A stretch of DNA of 64,000 bases from Nannocystis bainbridge (GTDB lineage: Bacteria; Myxococcota_A; Polyangia; Nannocystales; Nannocystaceae). The position numbers and the translations under genes were made by a program. Positions 55,789 through 64,000 of the stretch are shown in pieces (position 1 is the first letter of the stretch; each line of letters opens with the position of its first letter). Under the pieces are notes generated by a model. The model was not told the origin of the DNA. It did no database searches and worked only from the letters and a program-made list of their open reading frames with translations. Location: assembly GCF_028368995.1 (NCBI RefSeq), contig NZ_JAQNDL010000001.1, positions 1,550,001 through 1,614,000 on the forward strand, given 5' to 3'.

Positions 55789-57339
55789 TCAGCCGCAGGT
55801 CGGCCCGTACGACAGGTCGTTGATGCTGGCCTCGAGGTCCGGCAGCTGCATGTAGTCGTTCGAGCCGTCGAGCGAGATCTGGTACAGCTCGTCGCCGTTG
55901 TTCGAGAACGCCTGCTTCGTCACCGGGTCGAACTCGAGCCCGACCGAATTCCACTGACCCTCGGGGATGTCGGCGACCACCGTGCCCTCGCCGGTCGCGG
56001 GGTCGATGCTGAGGATCCGGCTGTTCTGGCCGTCGGTGACGAGCATGCGCTCGCCGACGCAGTCGACCGCCATGCCGCAGGCCTGGATGTTGACCCCGTT
56101 GCCGCCGGCGGTGATCGGCTTGGCGTCGGTGACCTCGCCGGTGGCCGGGTCGAAGGTGACGAGCTCGTCGGCGTCGGAGTCGACGCCGTAGAGGGTGCCG
56201 TCGTCGAGGAAGCCGAGGCCGCAGATCGATCGCCCGTGGTCGGCCAGCTCGGTCGGGGTGTCGCCGCTGCAGTAGTCGACGACGATGAGGACCTGCTTGG
56301 CCGACTGCGAGCAATAGATGCTGCCGTCGGCCGGGGAGATCGCGCAGGTGATCACCGCGTAGGGCGGCGCCAGCGGGCCGATGTCGACGCTGGCGAACGG
56401 CGTGATGTCGCCGTTCTCGACGTTGACCTCGGCGAACTCGCCGTTGTCGAGCGCGGTGTAGAGCACGCGGTCGCCCGGGTTGATGTCCGCGTTCGAATCA
56501 TAGCAGTCGGAGCCGACATCGACCCCCGGAGGGACGCTGGTGTCGCCCCAGCCGTCGCCGTCCTCGTCCTTCATGCACTTCGTCGGGTCTTCGACCTCGG
56601 CCGAGCCCGGGAAGGTGGCGGCGTCGTCGTCGTCACAGTCGGTCCCGGGCGTCACGTCCGGGTTCATCGGCATGCTCTCGCCCCAGTCGTCGCCGTCGAC
56701 GTCGGTCATGCACGCCATCGCGTCGTCGTTCGGCGCCGCCCCCGGGAAGGTGTGCTCCGAGCCGTCGTCGCAGTCGGTCCCCGGCGTCGCGTCCGGGTCG
56801 TCCGGGGTGCTGTCGCCCCAGCCGTCGCCGTCGAGGTCCTGCATGCAAGCGTCGGGCGGGTCCTCGTTCTCGGCCGCGCCCGGGAAGGTGTTCGGGTCGT
56901 CGTCGGCGCAGTCGTCGTCGTTGGGCACGAACCCGTCCGGCGGGTCCTCGCCGGGCTCCTGCGGCACGCAGTTGGCGGGGTCGCCGAAGCCGTCGCCGTC
57001 CTTGTCCTCGCACCACACCCCGCCCCCGCCGCCGGTGATCGTCTCGCTCTCGCTGTTCGAGTTCGAGTTCGAGTTCGATTCGCTGTTGCTGTTGCTGCCC
57101 TCGGTCGCGCTGCCCTCGGACGCGCTGCCCTCCGTCGGCGCCGACGCCGACCCCTCGGTGTCCGATTCGCTGCCCTCCGTCGCGCCGCTCTCGCTCGCGC
57201 TCGCGGTCAGCCCCGCCGTCATGCACGCCTCGAGCGACTGATTGAACACCGCGCCGTCGTCGACGCACGTGCTCGAACAACCGGGCGCGTGGCACAGCCC
57301 CGCCGCCAGCAACCAACCGAATCGACGCATGGAGGCCAT
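55789..57339 (-). CDS. Lipoprotein with MopE-type metal-binding repeats and propeller domain
   Basis: 516 residues from the ATG at 57339; a second ATG three codons in is possible. After a Cys-ending signal and a Ser/Gly/Glu/Asn linker come four calcium- or copper-binding repeats of the MopE/thrombospondin type: DGDGFGDP... DDDCADDDPNTFPGAAE, DGDGWGDST... TDCDDGSEHTFPG, DGDDWGES..., and DGDGWGDTS... DCYDSNADINPG. A six-blade propeller-like C-terminus follows (GLGFLDDGTLYGVDSDADEL). Family knowledge: surface metal-binding proteins. Converges with the ATP-grasp gene (50 bp). Confidence 0.82.
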   Translation of the reverse strand: MASMRRFGWLLAAGLCHAPGCSSTCVDDGAVFNQSLEACMTAGLTASASESGATEGSESDTEGSASAPTEGSASEGSATEGSNSNSESNSNSNSNSESETITGGGGGVWCEDKDGDGFGDPANCVPQEPGEDPPDGFVPNDDDCADDDPNTFPGAAENEDPPDACMQDLDGDGWGDSTPDDPDATPGTDCDDGSEHTFPGAAPNDDAMACMTDVDGDDWGESMPMNPDVTPGTDCDDDDAATFPGSAEVEDPTKCMKDEDGDGWGDTSVPPGVDVGSDCYDSNADINPGDRVLYTALDNGEFAEVNVENGDITPFASVDIGPLAPPYAVITCAISPADGSIYCSQSAKQVLIVVDYCSGDTPTELADHGRSICGLGFLDDGTLYGVDSDADELVTFDPATGEVTDAKPITAGGNGVNIQACGMAVDCVGERMLVTDGQNSRILSIDPATGEGTVVADIPEGQWNSVGLEFDPVTKQAFSNNGDELYQISLDGSNDYMQLPDLEASINDLSYGPTCG

Positions 57340-57557
57340 GCACCACCGTATCGGCCCCGCCCCAGGCCCGCAAGAGCGCGCCGCGCGGGCGAACGTTCTC
57401 GCGCGAGGTCCACGCGTCACGAGGGGTCACGCCTGTCGCATCGCGCCGGAGATCGGGGTTCCCGATCGACACGCCCCAAGATGGGGACACGGCCCGCTCC
57501 CGAGGCGAGCCTCATGGTCACCGGAGCGACTCCGACACCCAAAGCCGCGACGAACCA

Positions 57558-57578
57558 CACCTGCCCGAAGAGACAGGT
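57558..57578. repeat. Single 14-nt repeat hairpin near the stop of the GT-C-like gene
   Basis: ACCTG and CAGGT enclose CCCGAAGAGA, about 19 bp past the stop of the minus-strand membrane-protein gene. A weak member of the family. Confidence 0.4.
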
Positions 57579-57597
57579 TGGAATCGAGGCGAGGCGC

Positions 57598-59334
57598 TCA
57601 CGGGGCCAGCATCGGGTTGCGCGACGCCGGCAGCGTGCGCGTCGCCCCGACCTCCGGCAGCTCGAACGGCGCGGGACCGTGGGCCTCCCACGACCACCAG
57701 GCGAAGCTCGGGTCCTCGAGGTCGCGATCGAAGCGCATCCGCGTCGCCAGCGGCCGGCCCTCGGGCGACACCGCCACGATCTCGACGCTCATCGTGCCCG
57801 ACTCGATGCGCTCGCCGACCCGGAAGCGATCGGCCTCGGCGCGGAACAGGCGGTCGAGCGGGGCGTACAGCCAGCCGCCGTCGGGTCGCAGCTCGAGGGT
57901 GCGCGCGTCGACGCGGGTCACGGTCAGCGCGCCCAGGCCGGCGTACAGATAGCGCAGCTCGGCCGGGAACGGCAGCCCCGCCAATCGCCGCCCGGCCCGC
58001 GCATACAACATCAGCAGATCGCTCGGGGCCCGCAGCAAGACGACCCGTTCGGGCGGCGCGGCGGTCAAGTAGACGTCCGCGGCCCGCGAGGCGAGCCCGT
58101 CGATCTGCGCCAGCGACGTCGCGCGCACCGGCAGCATCACCGCGGACAGCAGCACGTGCAGCACGAACCACCCGCGGCCGAACCACCGCAGCCCGGCGCG
58201 GCGGTCCCCGGTCTCGCGCAGCTCGGCGCACAGCTGCGCCGCGAAGCCGAACACGCCGAAGCCGATCAGCAACAGCTGACGATCGGTCGGCAGCGTCGAT
58301 CCGAGAGGCAACGCGCACAACAGCGTGCCGACCGCCCAGAACCGCAGCGCCGCGCTGCGCCGCAGCTCGGCCCGAAACCACGCCGCCAGGCCCGCGAGCG
58401 TCACCGCGGCGACCAGCGCAGCCGGCAGGAACAGGCCCGGCGCCATGGCGAGCGCCTCGCCGGCGCTGATGAACACCTGCGACCATACGAGGATCAGCCC
58501 GTGCGCGAGCGAGCGGACCAGGAAGCCGGGCTGGTCGCCCGGATCGAAGTAAAACCCGGAATGTGCGGTGCCGTATCCGGCCGCGACGTAGGCGACCCGC
58601 CACGCCACCACCACCGCGGCCGCGGGCAGCAGCGACACCAGCCGCCGGGTCACCGGCCCGCGCTCGATGCACAGGGCATACGCGGCGAGGAACCCGCAGA
58701 CGGCCACCGCGCCCTCGCTGGCGAGCAATCCGAGCAGCAACAGGGCAGGAGCCAGCGCCGCGCCCGGGCGCCAGCCCTCACGCCAGCGCACGTACGCGGC
58801 CAGGCACCCGAGCGCCAGCGTGGCGCCCATCATGCCGTTGCGCGCCGCGAGCCAGCCGACCACCATGCCGTGGCTGTGATCGATCGCGTAAAGCAGCGTC
58901 GCCAGCCCGCAGGCCCAGCGCGCCGGGATCAGCCGGCCGTAGACCCGCGCCGCGACGACCAGCAGCAGCGCGTACCACCCCAGGCTTTGCACGTGCATCC
59001 ACACGGGCTGTCCGGGCCACAGGCGCAGATCGACGAGGTGGGTGACGGCCGCGAGCGGACGCAGGAGCGCGAGTGACATCGCCTCGTGCTTCCACCACGG
59101 CGCGTCGGCGCCGGCGAACAGCGGCGTCGGCCCGCCGAACAGCACGAACAGATCCCCCGGGTCGCCGCCGCCGTCGGCCACGCGGGCCGCCTGCAGCAGG
59201 TCGTCGAGGTTGAGCCCGTTGGCGAGGCTGGGCGCGCAGAGCAACACCCCGAGCAACACCGCGACCCACGTCGCCCCGGGCCGGGCGAGCGCGCGGACGT
59301 ACAGCGGTTCGGTGCTCGCATTCACTCGCTCCAA
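57598..59334 (-). CDS. Polytopic membrane protein, GT-C glycosyltransferase-like
   Basis: 578 residues with about ten hydrophobic helices over the first 420 residues and a soluble C-terminal ~150. The first loop contains NGLNLDDLLQA, with the acidic pair expected in GT-C (PMT/TMTC-like) enzymes, and the loop W..HEAMSLALLRPLAAVTHLV fits the same group. Such proteins transfer sugars from lipid carriers to proteins or glycans. No conserved substrate residues can be fixed. The start is the first Met of the frame; a repeat array lies upstream. Confidence 0.72.
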   Translation of the reverse strand: MERVNASTEPLYVRALARPGATWVAVLLGVLLCAPSLANGLNLDDLLQAARVADGGGDPGDLFVLFGGPTPLFAGADAPWWKHEAMSLALLRPLAAVTHLVDLRLWPGQPVWMHVQSLGWYALLLVVAARVYGRLIPARWACGLATLLYAIDHSHGMVVGWLAARNGMMGATLALGCLAAYVRWREGWRPGAALAPALLLLGLLASEGAVAVCGFLAAYALCIERGPVTRRLVSLLPAAAVVVAWRVAYVAAGYGTAHSGFYFDPGDQPGFLVRSLAHGLILVWSQVFISAGEALAMAPGLFLPAALVAAVTLAGLAAWFRAELRRSAALRFWAVGTLLCALPLGSTLPTDRQLLLIGFGVFGFAAQLCAELRETGDRRAGLRWFGRGWFVLHVLLSAVMLPVRATSLAQIDGLASRAADVYLTAAPPERVVLLRAPSDLLMLYARAGRRLAGLPFPAELRYLYAGLGALTVTRVDARTLELRPDGGWLYAPLDRLFRAEADRFRVGERIESGTMSVEIVAVSPEGRPLATRMRFDRDLEDPSFAWWSWEAHGPAPFELPEVGATRTLPASRNPMLAP

Positions 59335-59757
59335 TCGATCTCACGCCGCCGCGCCCCGGGCAAGGGGTGGCCGAGCCTCACAGGTGCCCCCCAGCCACGC
59401 GTAACGCCGTGCTCTCGATGGTTGCGCGCGACAGCCTCGGTGTTGCGCTTCGGCACTCGAACGACGCTCCGCCGGCTCCCCGCGAGCGCGGGGGCCCGGT
59501 GCACCGAGCTCGCCACACCCGGCCCGCCTCACCGGACATGGCTCAAAAATTATGCCCGCATGGACATGTCCACTCGAACATGCTCTTCCATGCATGTCCT
59601 TAGGGACATGCATGTTCTCCGCTCAGCTGGCGCACGCGAGCTCGCCGCCCTGACCATGCCGCCGTCGCTCGTGCTGGCGACCGCTGCTCGCCTGCGCGAC
59701 GGGCCTGCGCCGCGCAGGTCGGTGAGCTCGAGCTACGACCCTTCGCGCCGTGGACGT
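59335..59757. other. Intergenic region with the longest repeat array
   Basis: About 420 bp between the GT-C-like gene and the metallopeptidase gene, both on the minus strand. Contains the six-unit array at 59535-59618; the rest has no convincing gene. Confidence 0.55.
59535..59618. repeat. Six-unit 14-nt repeat array (best example of the family)
   Basis: Units start at 59535, 59549, 59563, 59577, 59591 and 59605, exactly 14 nt apart: GACATGGCT, ATTATGCCC, GACATGTCC, AACATGCTC, TGCATGTCC, GACATGCAT. CATGCATGTCC (59589-59599) pairs perfectly with its complement (59604-59614) around a TTAG loop, an 11-bp stem. Confidence 0.92.
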
Positions 59758-60882
59758 TCACAGGCGACGCACGCGGAAGTCCGGCGAAAAATAATCCTCG
59801 TAGTTCGGGTCGTTACGCCATACCCAGATCTCGTAGGTCCCCGCCGGCAGCTCGAGCGGGTTGTCCTGTTCCCCGATCAAGCCCACCGACTCCGGCGTCG
59901 GCTCCAGGCTGACATCGTCGCCCACCCGCCGCGGAAGAATCGGCAATTCGTCCTCGTCGGCCGGCTCGCTCAGGCAGCGCAGCAAACTAAAGACCCGCCC
60001 GCCAGTCTCGAACGCATAGCGACCGTCCTCCGCCAGCTCGAGCGTCCTCCGATTACGGCCGAAGTCGGTCGAGAGCGCGTACCACCCCCCGGTCGCACAG
60101 GCGCCCGACATCGTCCAGCTCGCCGAGTCGCCCTGCCACTCGATCGGCTCCGCCGTTCCGCACGCGAGACCGCCGGCCCCCGGGTAGTACTGCTTCGAAT
60201 GCTTCGAGTAGTCGTCCATGACAGCTTGCGACGAGCTGCCCAGCACCTCGACGAACAGCGCCGAGATCGCGGCGGGCTGCATACCCCGCGAGCTCCGCAC
60301 GTACAGATCCATGAAGCGCTCGACCCCGTAGGTCTCGATCAGCCAGGCGACGAAGTGCCCGGCCGACGGATACTTCTCCCATGGCACGGCCGCTGCCAGA
60401 TCCTCGACGGTCAGCGGCAGCAGAGTGCGCTGAGCGTTGCCCTGCAGGCGGACCGCGATGCCCTCCTTCAGCAGCGTCAACGGATTGCTGCGAGCCATCG
60501 CCGTCCAGGCGTGCACGATCTCGTGCGCTGCTACCTCGAGGGTCGTGCGCACCACCGGCGACTTGTAACACCCCCTGAGTTCGTGGTCCCGGCCGCAGTC
60601 GGCCCCGATCGCCGCCAGCTCCTCGTCGGCGTACAGATACAGCCACACGTATTCGCGCGAGACCCCGAGCATCGCCTCGATCGCGTCGATCTGCGCCTCC
60701 CAGCCATCCATGACCTCCTGGCACAGCTCGGCCTCGAACGAGGTCCCGATCCGCAGCCGCTCCGTCGCGTAGCGCGGCACGAACGGCGCCTCGACCTCGG
60801 CCTCGCAGGCCGCCGCCGCAATGGCCAGGGCGACCAGCGACCGCTTCGCCGTCCGGGTGATTGACGCCTCATACTCGTGCAT
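59758..60882 (-). CDS. Exported zinc metallopeptidase-like lipoprotein
   Basis: 374 residues from the ATG at 60882. Signal ending AAAAC. HEIVHAW gives HExxH near residue 120, and KEGIAV about 18 residues later supplies the third ligand Glu, the gluzincin layout (M1/M61-like). The C-terminal half (YPGAGGLACGT..., LPAGTYEIWVWRND) forms a beta domain with several Cys. Likely a secreted aminopeptidase-like or inactive binding protein; the usual GAMEN-type exopeptidase motif is not seen, so the activity is uncertain. Divergent from the FG-GAP lipoprotein gene. Confidence 0.72.
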   Translation of the reverse strand: MHEYEASITRTAKRSLVALAIAAAACEAEVEAPFVPRYATERLRIGTSFEAELCQEVMDGWEAQIDAIEAMLGVSREYVWLYLYADEELAAIGADCGRDHELRGCYKSPVVRTTLEVAAHEIVHAWTAMARSNPLTLLKEGIAVRLQGNAQRTLLPLTVEDLAAAVPWEKYPSAGHFVAWLIETYGVERFMDLYVRSSRGMQPAAISALFVEVLGSSSQAVMDDYSKHSKQYYPGAGGLACGTAEPIEWQGDSASWTMSGACATGGWYALSTDFGRNRRTLELAEDGRYAFETGGRVFSLLRCLSEPADEDELPILPRRVGDDVSLEPTPESVGLIGEQDNPLELPAGTYEIWVWRNDPNYEDYFSPDFRVRRL

Positions 60883-61041
60883 AAAAAACCTGCGCCCGCG
60901 CCTCCACGCATACCCGGCAGGCGCCCCCGCGTCGAGCGTCTCGCCCCTCGGCATCGACCCCCTCGCGTCCCGCACAGCCGTGATGACCCCCACGGGCGCC
61001 CGCGTTGACGCGCGCGGGCGCGTACGCGAGCCTGCTCGAAG

Positions 61042-62781
61042 ATGCCCCGTCCTCACGCCTCTGCCCTCTCGCTCATCGTCCTCGGGCTCGCGCAGGCCGC
61101 CTGCGGCGACTCGGCCGGCAATACTGCCGGCGCGACCACCACCGGACTGACGAGCGCGACCGCGCCGACCGGCACCGACGCCACCACCACCACCACCACC
61201 GGCGTCCCGACCACCAGCGTCGGCAGCGAGAGCGCCACCGGCTCGACCTCGACCGCCAGCACCACCGACGAGGTCTCGGCCAGCGGCAGCAGCACCGGCT
61301 TCAAGTTCGACACCCCGCAGGGCGGCGACATCGGCGACATCGAGACCGACGGCCCCGCGTCGACCTGCCACGTCGTCGACGACATGGACGCGATCGGCGA
61401 TTGCAACAAGGAGGCCCCGCCTGACAGCTTCGAGCCCGAGGTCCAGTGGTCGTGGGGCAATCAGGGCACCGGCGGCAGCTCGACCACCCCGCTGGTCGCC
61501 AACCTCACCGACGACAACGGCGACGGCGCGATCGACCTGTGCGACATCCCGGACATCGTCGTCGTCACCGGCGGCCCGATCGGCGGCAAGATCCACGTCC
61601 TCGACGGCGCCACCGGCGTCGAGCACTTCGCCATCCCCACCCCCGTCGACGGCTTCGTGACCCCGGCGATCGGCGACATCGACAACGACGGCCTGCCCGA
61701 GATCGTCGCTGCCACCCCTGGCGGCACCTTCCTCGGCCCCAGCGCGCTGCTGGCGTTCGAGCACGACGGCGCGCTCAAGTGGACCTCCGCCGACAAGTTC
61801 AACCACGACCAGGGCGGCGCCGTCGCTCTCGGCGACCTCGACAACGACGGCGACGTCGAGATCGTGTGCGACGACCTCGTCGTCGACCACGAGGGCAAGA
61901 CCCTGTTCATCGCCCCCGAGCAGGCGCTGTGGGACATCGTGTTTCACTGCACCGCCACCACCCTCGCCGACCTCGACGGCGACCTCGACCTCGAGATCGT
62001 CCTCGGTCAGGCCGCGTATCACCACGACGGCACCGTCTACTACAACGACGTCACGCTCAAGCCCGGCTTCCCCGCGGTCGCCAACCTCGACCCCGACCCG
62101 ATGCCGGAGATCCTCCTCACCAACAACAATGGCATCACCGTGCTCGAGCACGACGGCAAGGTGAAGTTCAAGGACATCAAGCCGACCGGCGACAACGGCC
62201 CCGGCGCGTGGTTCCGGCCCTCGACGATCCACGACTTCGACGGCGACAAGCAGAGCGAGTTCGCCACCAGCTCCGCCGCCCGCTATTCGATGTTCGAGCC
62301 CGGCGGCAAGGTCGCGTGGTCGGCCAACGTCCAGGACAGCAGCGGCTGGGCCGCCGGCACCGCCTTCGATTTCCTCGGCGACGGCGTCGCCGAGGCCATG
62401 TACGCCGACGAGGTCAAGCTGTTCGTGTTCGACGGCGCCGGCGTGCCGCTGCTGGCGGTCCCGCGCAGCTCCAAGACCCTGATCGAGTACCCCGTGGTCG
62501 CCGACGTCGACAACGACGGCTCGGCCGAGATCGTCGTCGTCTCCAGCGCCGGCTACGACGACCTCCAGACCGCCCCCACCGTCCAGGTCATCCGCGACAA
62601 GCAGGACCGGTGGATCCAGGCGCGACGGATCTGGAATCAGCACACTTATCACGTGACCAACGTCCGCGAGGATTCGACCATCCCGCAGTACGAGCCGCGC
62701 TCGTGGGAGCTGCTCAACACCTTCCGCACCAACGCGCAGATCGAAGGCGGCGCCCTCTGCAAGCCCGAGCCGCCGATGTGA
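61042..62781 (+). CDS. Lipoprotein with FG-GAP/VCBS propeller repeats
   Basis: 579 residues. Signal ending QAAC, then a Thr/Ser/Gly-rich spacer to about residue 90. At least six blades of the FG-GAP/VCBS type: LTDDNGDGAIDLCDIPDIV, IGDIDNDGLPEIVAATP, LGDLDNDGDVEIVCDD, LADLDGDLDLEIVLG, HDFDGDKQSEFATS and VADVDNDGSAEIVVVS, each with a DxDxDG calcium site. Seven- or eight-bladed integrin-like propeller expected. Role: calcium-dependent ligand or glycan binding on the cell surface. Followed by a 12-bp hairpin. Confidence 0.87.
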   Translation: MPRPHASALSLIVLGLAQAACGDSAGNTAGATTTGLTSATAPTGTDATTTTTTGVPTTSVGSESATGSTSTASTTDEVSASGSSTGFKFDTPQGGDIGDIETDGPASTCHVVDDMDAIGDCNKEAPPDSFEPEVQWSWGNQGTGGSSTTPLVANLTDDNGDGAIDLCDIPDIVVVTGGPIGGKIHVLDGATGVEHFAIPTPVDGFVTPAIGDIDNDGLPEIVAATPGGTFLGPSALLAFEHDGALKWTSADKFNHDQGGAVALGDLDNDGDVEIVCDDLVVDHEGKTLFIAPEQALWDIVFHCTATTLADLDGDLDLEIVLGQAAYHHDGTVYYNDVTLKPGFPAVANLDPDPMPEILLTNNNGITVLEHDGKVKFKDIKPTGDNGPGAWFRPSTIHDFDGDKQSEFATSSAARYSMFEPGGKVAWSANVQDSSGWAAGTAFDFLGDGVAEAMYADEVKLFVFDGAGVPLLAVPRSSKTLIEYPVVADVDNDGSAEIVVVSSAGYDDLQTAPTVQVIRDKQDRWIQARRIWNQHTYHVTNVREDSTIPQYEPRSWELLNTFRTNAQIEGGALCKPEPPM

Positions 62782-62789
62782 CGCCCCGC

Positions 62790-62826
62790 GCGGCGGGCCG
62801 CTGCCTTCTTTACGGCGGCCCGCCGC
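62790..62826. terminator. 12-bp hairpin after the FG-GAP gene
   Basis: GCGGCGGGCCGC (62790-62801) pairs with GCGGCCCGCCGC (62815-62826). It starts 8 bp past the stop at 62781 and lies before the next gene. No T-tract follows. Confidence 0.65.
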
Positions 62827-62846
62827 TTCGCATCCGGAATCGAAGC

Positions 62847-63530
62847 ATGCGCGTCCCCACCACGATCGGCTGCGCCCTCCCGCTCCTGCTCGCCCTCGCC
62901 TGCGGCCCCGCGCCGGCGCCCGGGGACACCGACGCCGAACCCACGAGCACCACCACCTCGAGCACCACCGGCACCACGACGGGCACCACGCTCGCGCCGA
63001 CCACGAGCGAGGGCGACACCACCACCGGCGAGGCCTGTCTGGAAGCCACGCGTCCAGGCGAGCTGTGGTCCGACCAGGAGCCGGCGTTGACCTGCGGCGG
63101 CCCTGAGCTGTGCCCTGGCGGCGACCCGATCTACTTCGAGCTCGACGGCCCGATCTTCGACGGCGACTTCTCGGCCCCGACCTCCGCCGTGACCGACCTC
63201 GAGCGCGCCCGCTGCCTCGCCGTCGCCCTGCGCGATCGCACCCCCGGCCAGTTCATGTTCATGCCGGGCCACTCGCCGCAGGTCTTGCACGTCTTCGGCC
63301 TCGAGATCGTCGGCGAGTTCGCCGTGACGCGCAGCGATCGCTCGGGCTGCGAGCTGAGTCACCCCGAGCCCAAATCGTGCCACGTGCGCGAGCGACTGCG
63401 GCAGCTCCGCCCGCCGGCGTTCTTCGCCGACTGCGTCGACGGTGACGCCCTCGCGCTGTGGCAATGCCTGTACCACGCCGCCGAGCCCGAGCCGGCCTGC
63501 GCCGCCGGCCCGCTCGTATGTCCGCCGTAG
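62847..63530 (+). CDS. Lipoprotein with Cys-rich domain
   Basis: 227 residues from the ATG at 62847. Signal ending LALAC, a Thr/Ser/Gly spacer, then about 150 residues with eight Cys (LTCGGPELCPGG, ERARCLAVAL, GCELSHPEPKSCHV, FADCVDG, WQCLYH). No family recognised. It follows the FG-GAP gene with only a hairpin between, so read-through transcription is possible. Probable outer-membrane location. Confidence 0.7.
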   Translation: MRVPTTIGCALPLLLALACGPAPAPGDTDAEPTSTTTSSTTGTTTGTTLAPTTSEGDTTTGEACLEATRPGELWSDQEPALTCGGPELCPGGDPIYFELDGPIFDGDFSAPTSAVTDLERARCLAVALRDRTPGQFMFMPGHSPQVLHVFGLEIVGEFAVTRSDRSGCELSHPEPKSCHVRERLRQLRPPAFFADCVDGDALALWQCLYHAAEPEPACAAGPLVCPP

Positions 63531-63598
63531 CCGTATAACGCTCGAAGCCCGCTGCCAGCATTCGCGCCGACCGCCACGAATCTCCGGAGTAACCGCCC

Positions 63599-64000
63599 TT
63601 GACCGAGTCCAGTGATTCACCCCGCACCGTCCTTATCACCGGCGCCGGTCGCGGCATCGGGGCTGCCACCGCGCGGCTCGCCGCTCGCGCTGGCTATCGC
63701 GTGTGCATCAACTACGCCGCCGACGACGCCAGCGCCCAGCAGGTCGTCGCCGACTGTCGCGCCTGCGGCGTCGATGCGATCGCCGTCAAGGCCGACGTCG
63801 CCGCGCCCGCCGATGTCGAGCGCCTCTTCCTCACCTGCGAGCGCGACCTCGGCAGGGTCACCCACCTCGTCAACAACGCCGGCATCATCGGCGCCCCCGC
63901 GCGGGTCGAGGACATCGCCGCCGCCACCGTTCACGCCGTGCTCGCCGTCAACGTCGCCGGCGCCATCTTCTGCGCCCAGCAGGCCATCCGGCGCATGTCG
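63599..64000 (+). CDS. Short-chain dehydrogenase/reductase, 3' end beyond the window
   Basis: The frame begins at TTG (63599-63601): the codon TAA lies just upstream in frame, so this is the first possible start, and GGAG lies 11 nt before it. TGAGRGIG gives the cofactor motif, and HLVNNAGIIG follows. The catalytic Tyr and Lys lie past the window edge. The family is SDR; substrate unknown. It is not closely similar to the SDR at 18157. Only 134 codons are visible. Confidence 0.8.
   Translation, partial: MTESSDSPRTVLITGAGRGIGAATARLAARAGYRVCINYAADDASAQQVVADCRACGVDAIAVKADVAAPADVERLFLTCERDLGRVTHLVNNAGIIGAPARVEDIAAATVHAVLAVNVAGAIFCAQQAIRRMS

Noticed and set aside
54907..59076. A plus-strand frame of nearly 1400 codons across the ATP-grasp, MopE-like and GT-C genes
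   Set aside because: Same reason: no domain, no ribosome site, and each part is the wrong frame or strand of a real gene.

Overview
The window is one contiguous piece of a very GC-rich bacterial chromosome. It is most likely from a myxobacterium of the Nannocystis/Plesiocystis group. This is an inference from several traits seen together: many lipoproteins with Ser/Thr/Gly/Asp-rich spacers after the lipobox, two proteins with MYXO-CTERM-like tails (Cys motif, hydrophobic stretch, Arg cluster), several membrane-anchored Ser/Thr kinases, an FHA regulator, and a PAAR/DUF4123 effector cassette. I recognise 48 protein genes, two of them cut by the window edges. I see no tRNA, rRNA or CRISPR array.

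Layout. 1-7.3 kb: end of a secreted metzincin protease, a RoxA-like dihaem cytochrome lipoprotein, a two-gene RND heavy-metal efflux unit and a tiny secreted Cys-containing peptide. 7.5-12.3 kb (minus strand): a compact type VI secretion effector cassette (PAAR-toxin, DUF4123 adaptor, M15-type peptidoglycan peptidase and two unknown genes that could be immunity proteins). 12.5-17.7 kb: a membrane-anchored pseudokinase with a long repetitive Ser/Pro/Arg tail, and a hybrid histidine kinase. 18-28 kb: metabolic and surface genes (short-chain dehydrogenase, NHL lipoprotein, YdjM-like membrane protein, stand-alone RNA polymerase alpha-CTD protein, quinone oxidoreductase, MauG-like dihaem protein, haem plus copper monooxygenase lipoprotein). 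28-43 kb: PAS-STAS sensor, UvrD-type helicase, double-propeller lipoprotein, AraC regulator, PHP-domain protein, benzoate-CoA-ligase-like enzyme and pantothenate kinase. 43-52 kb: kinase, TatD nuclease, and a kinase-TPR / lipoprotein / FHA-regulator cluster. 52-64 kb: mostly exported proteins, an ATP-grasp ligase, a GT-C-like membrane protein and the start of a second short-chain dehydrogenase.

The main unexplained signal is a dispersed repeat family. Its core is the 10-bp palindrome GGACATGTCC plus a 4-nt spacer, so tandem copies recur every 14 nt. Three- to six-unit arrays sit directly against the stop codons of many genes (best at 39648-39717, 46948-46989, 48835-48876 and 59535-59618). They can fold into tetraloop hairpins, and one forms an 18-bp hairpin between two convergent genes. 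Apparent copies also lie in frame inside coding sequences: six in the pseudokinase linker, one beside the membrane segment of each of three kinases, and one just after the lipid-modified Cys of the efflux adaptor. I do not recognise this family. It behaves like a REP or Rickettsia-type palindromic element and is the best candidate here for something undescribed.

Long open frames opposite real genes are common at this base composition and were left out. Functions rest on motif recognition by eye; no database search or computation was run.
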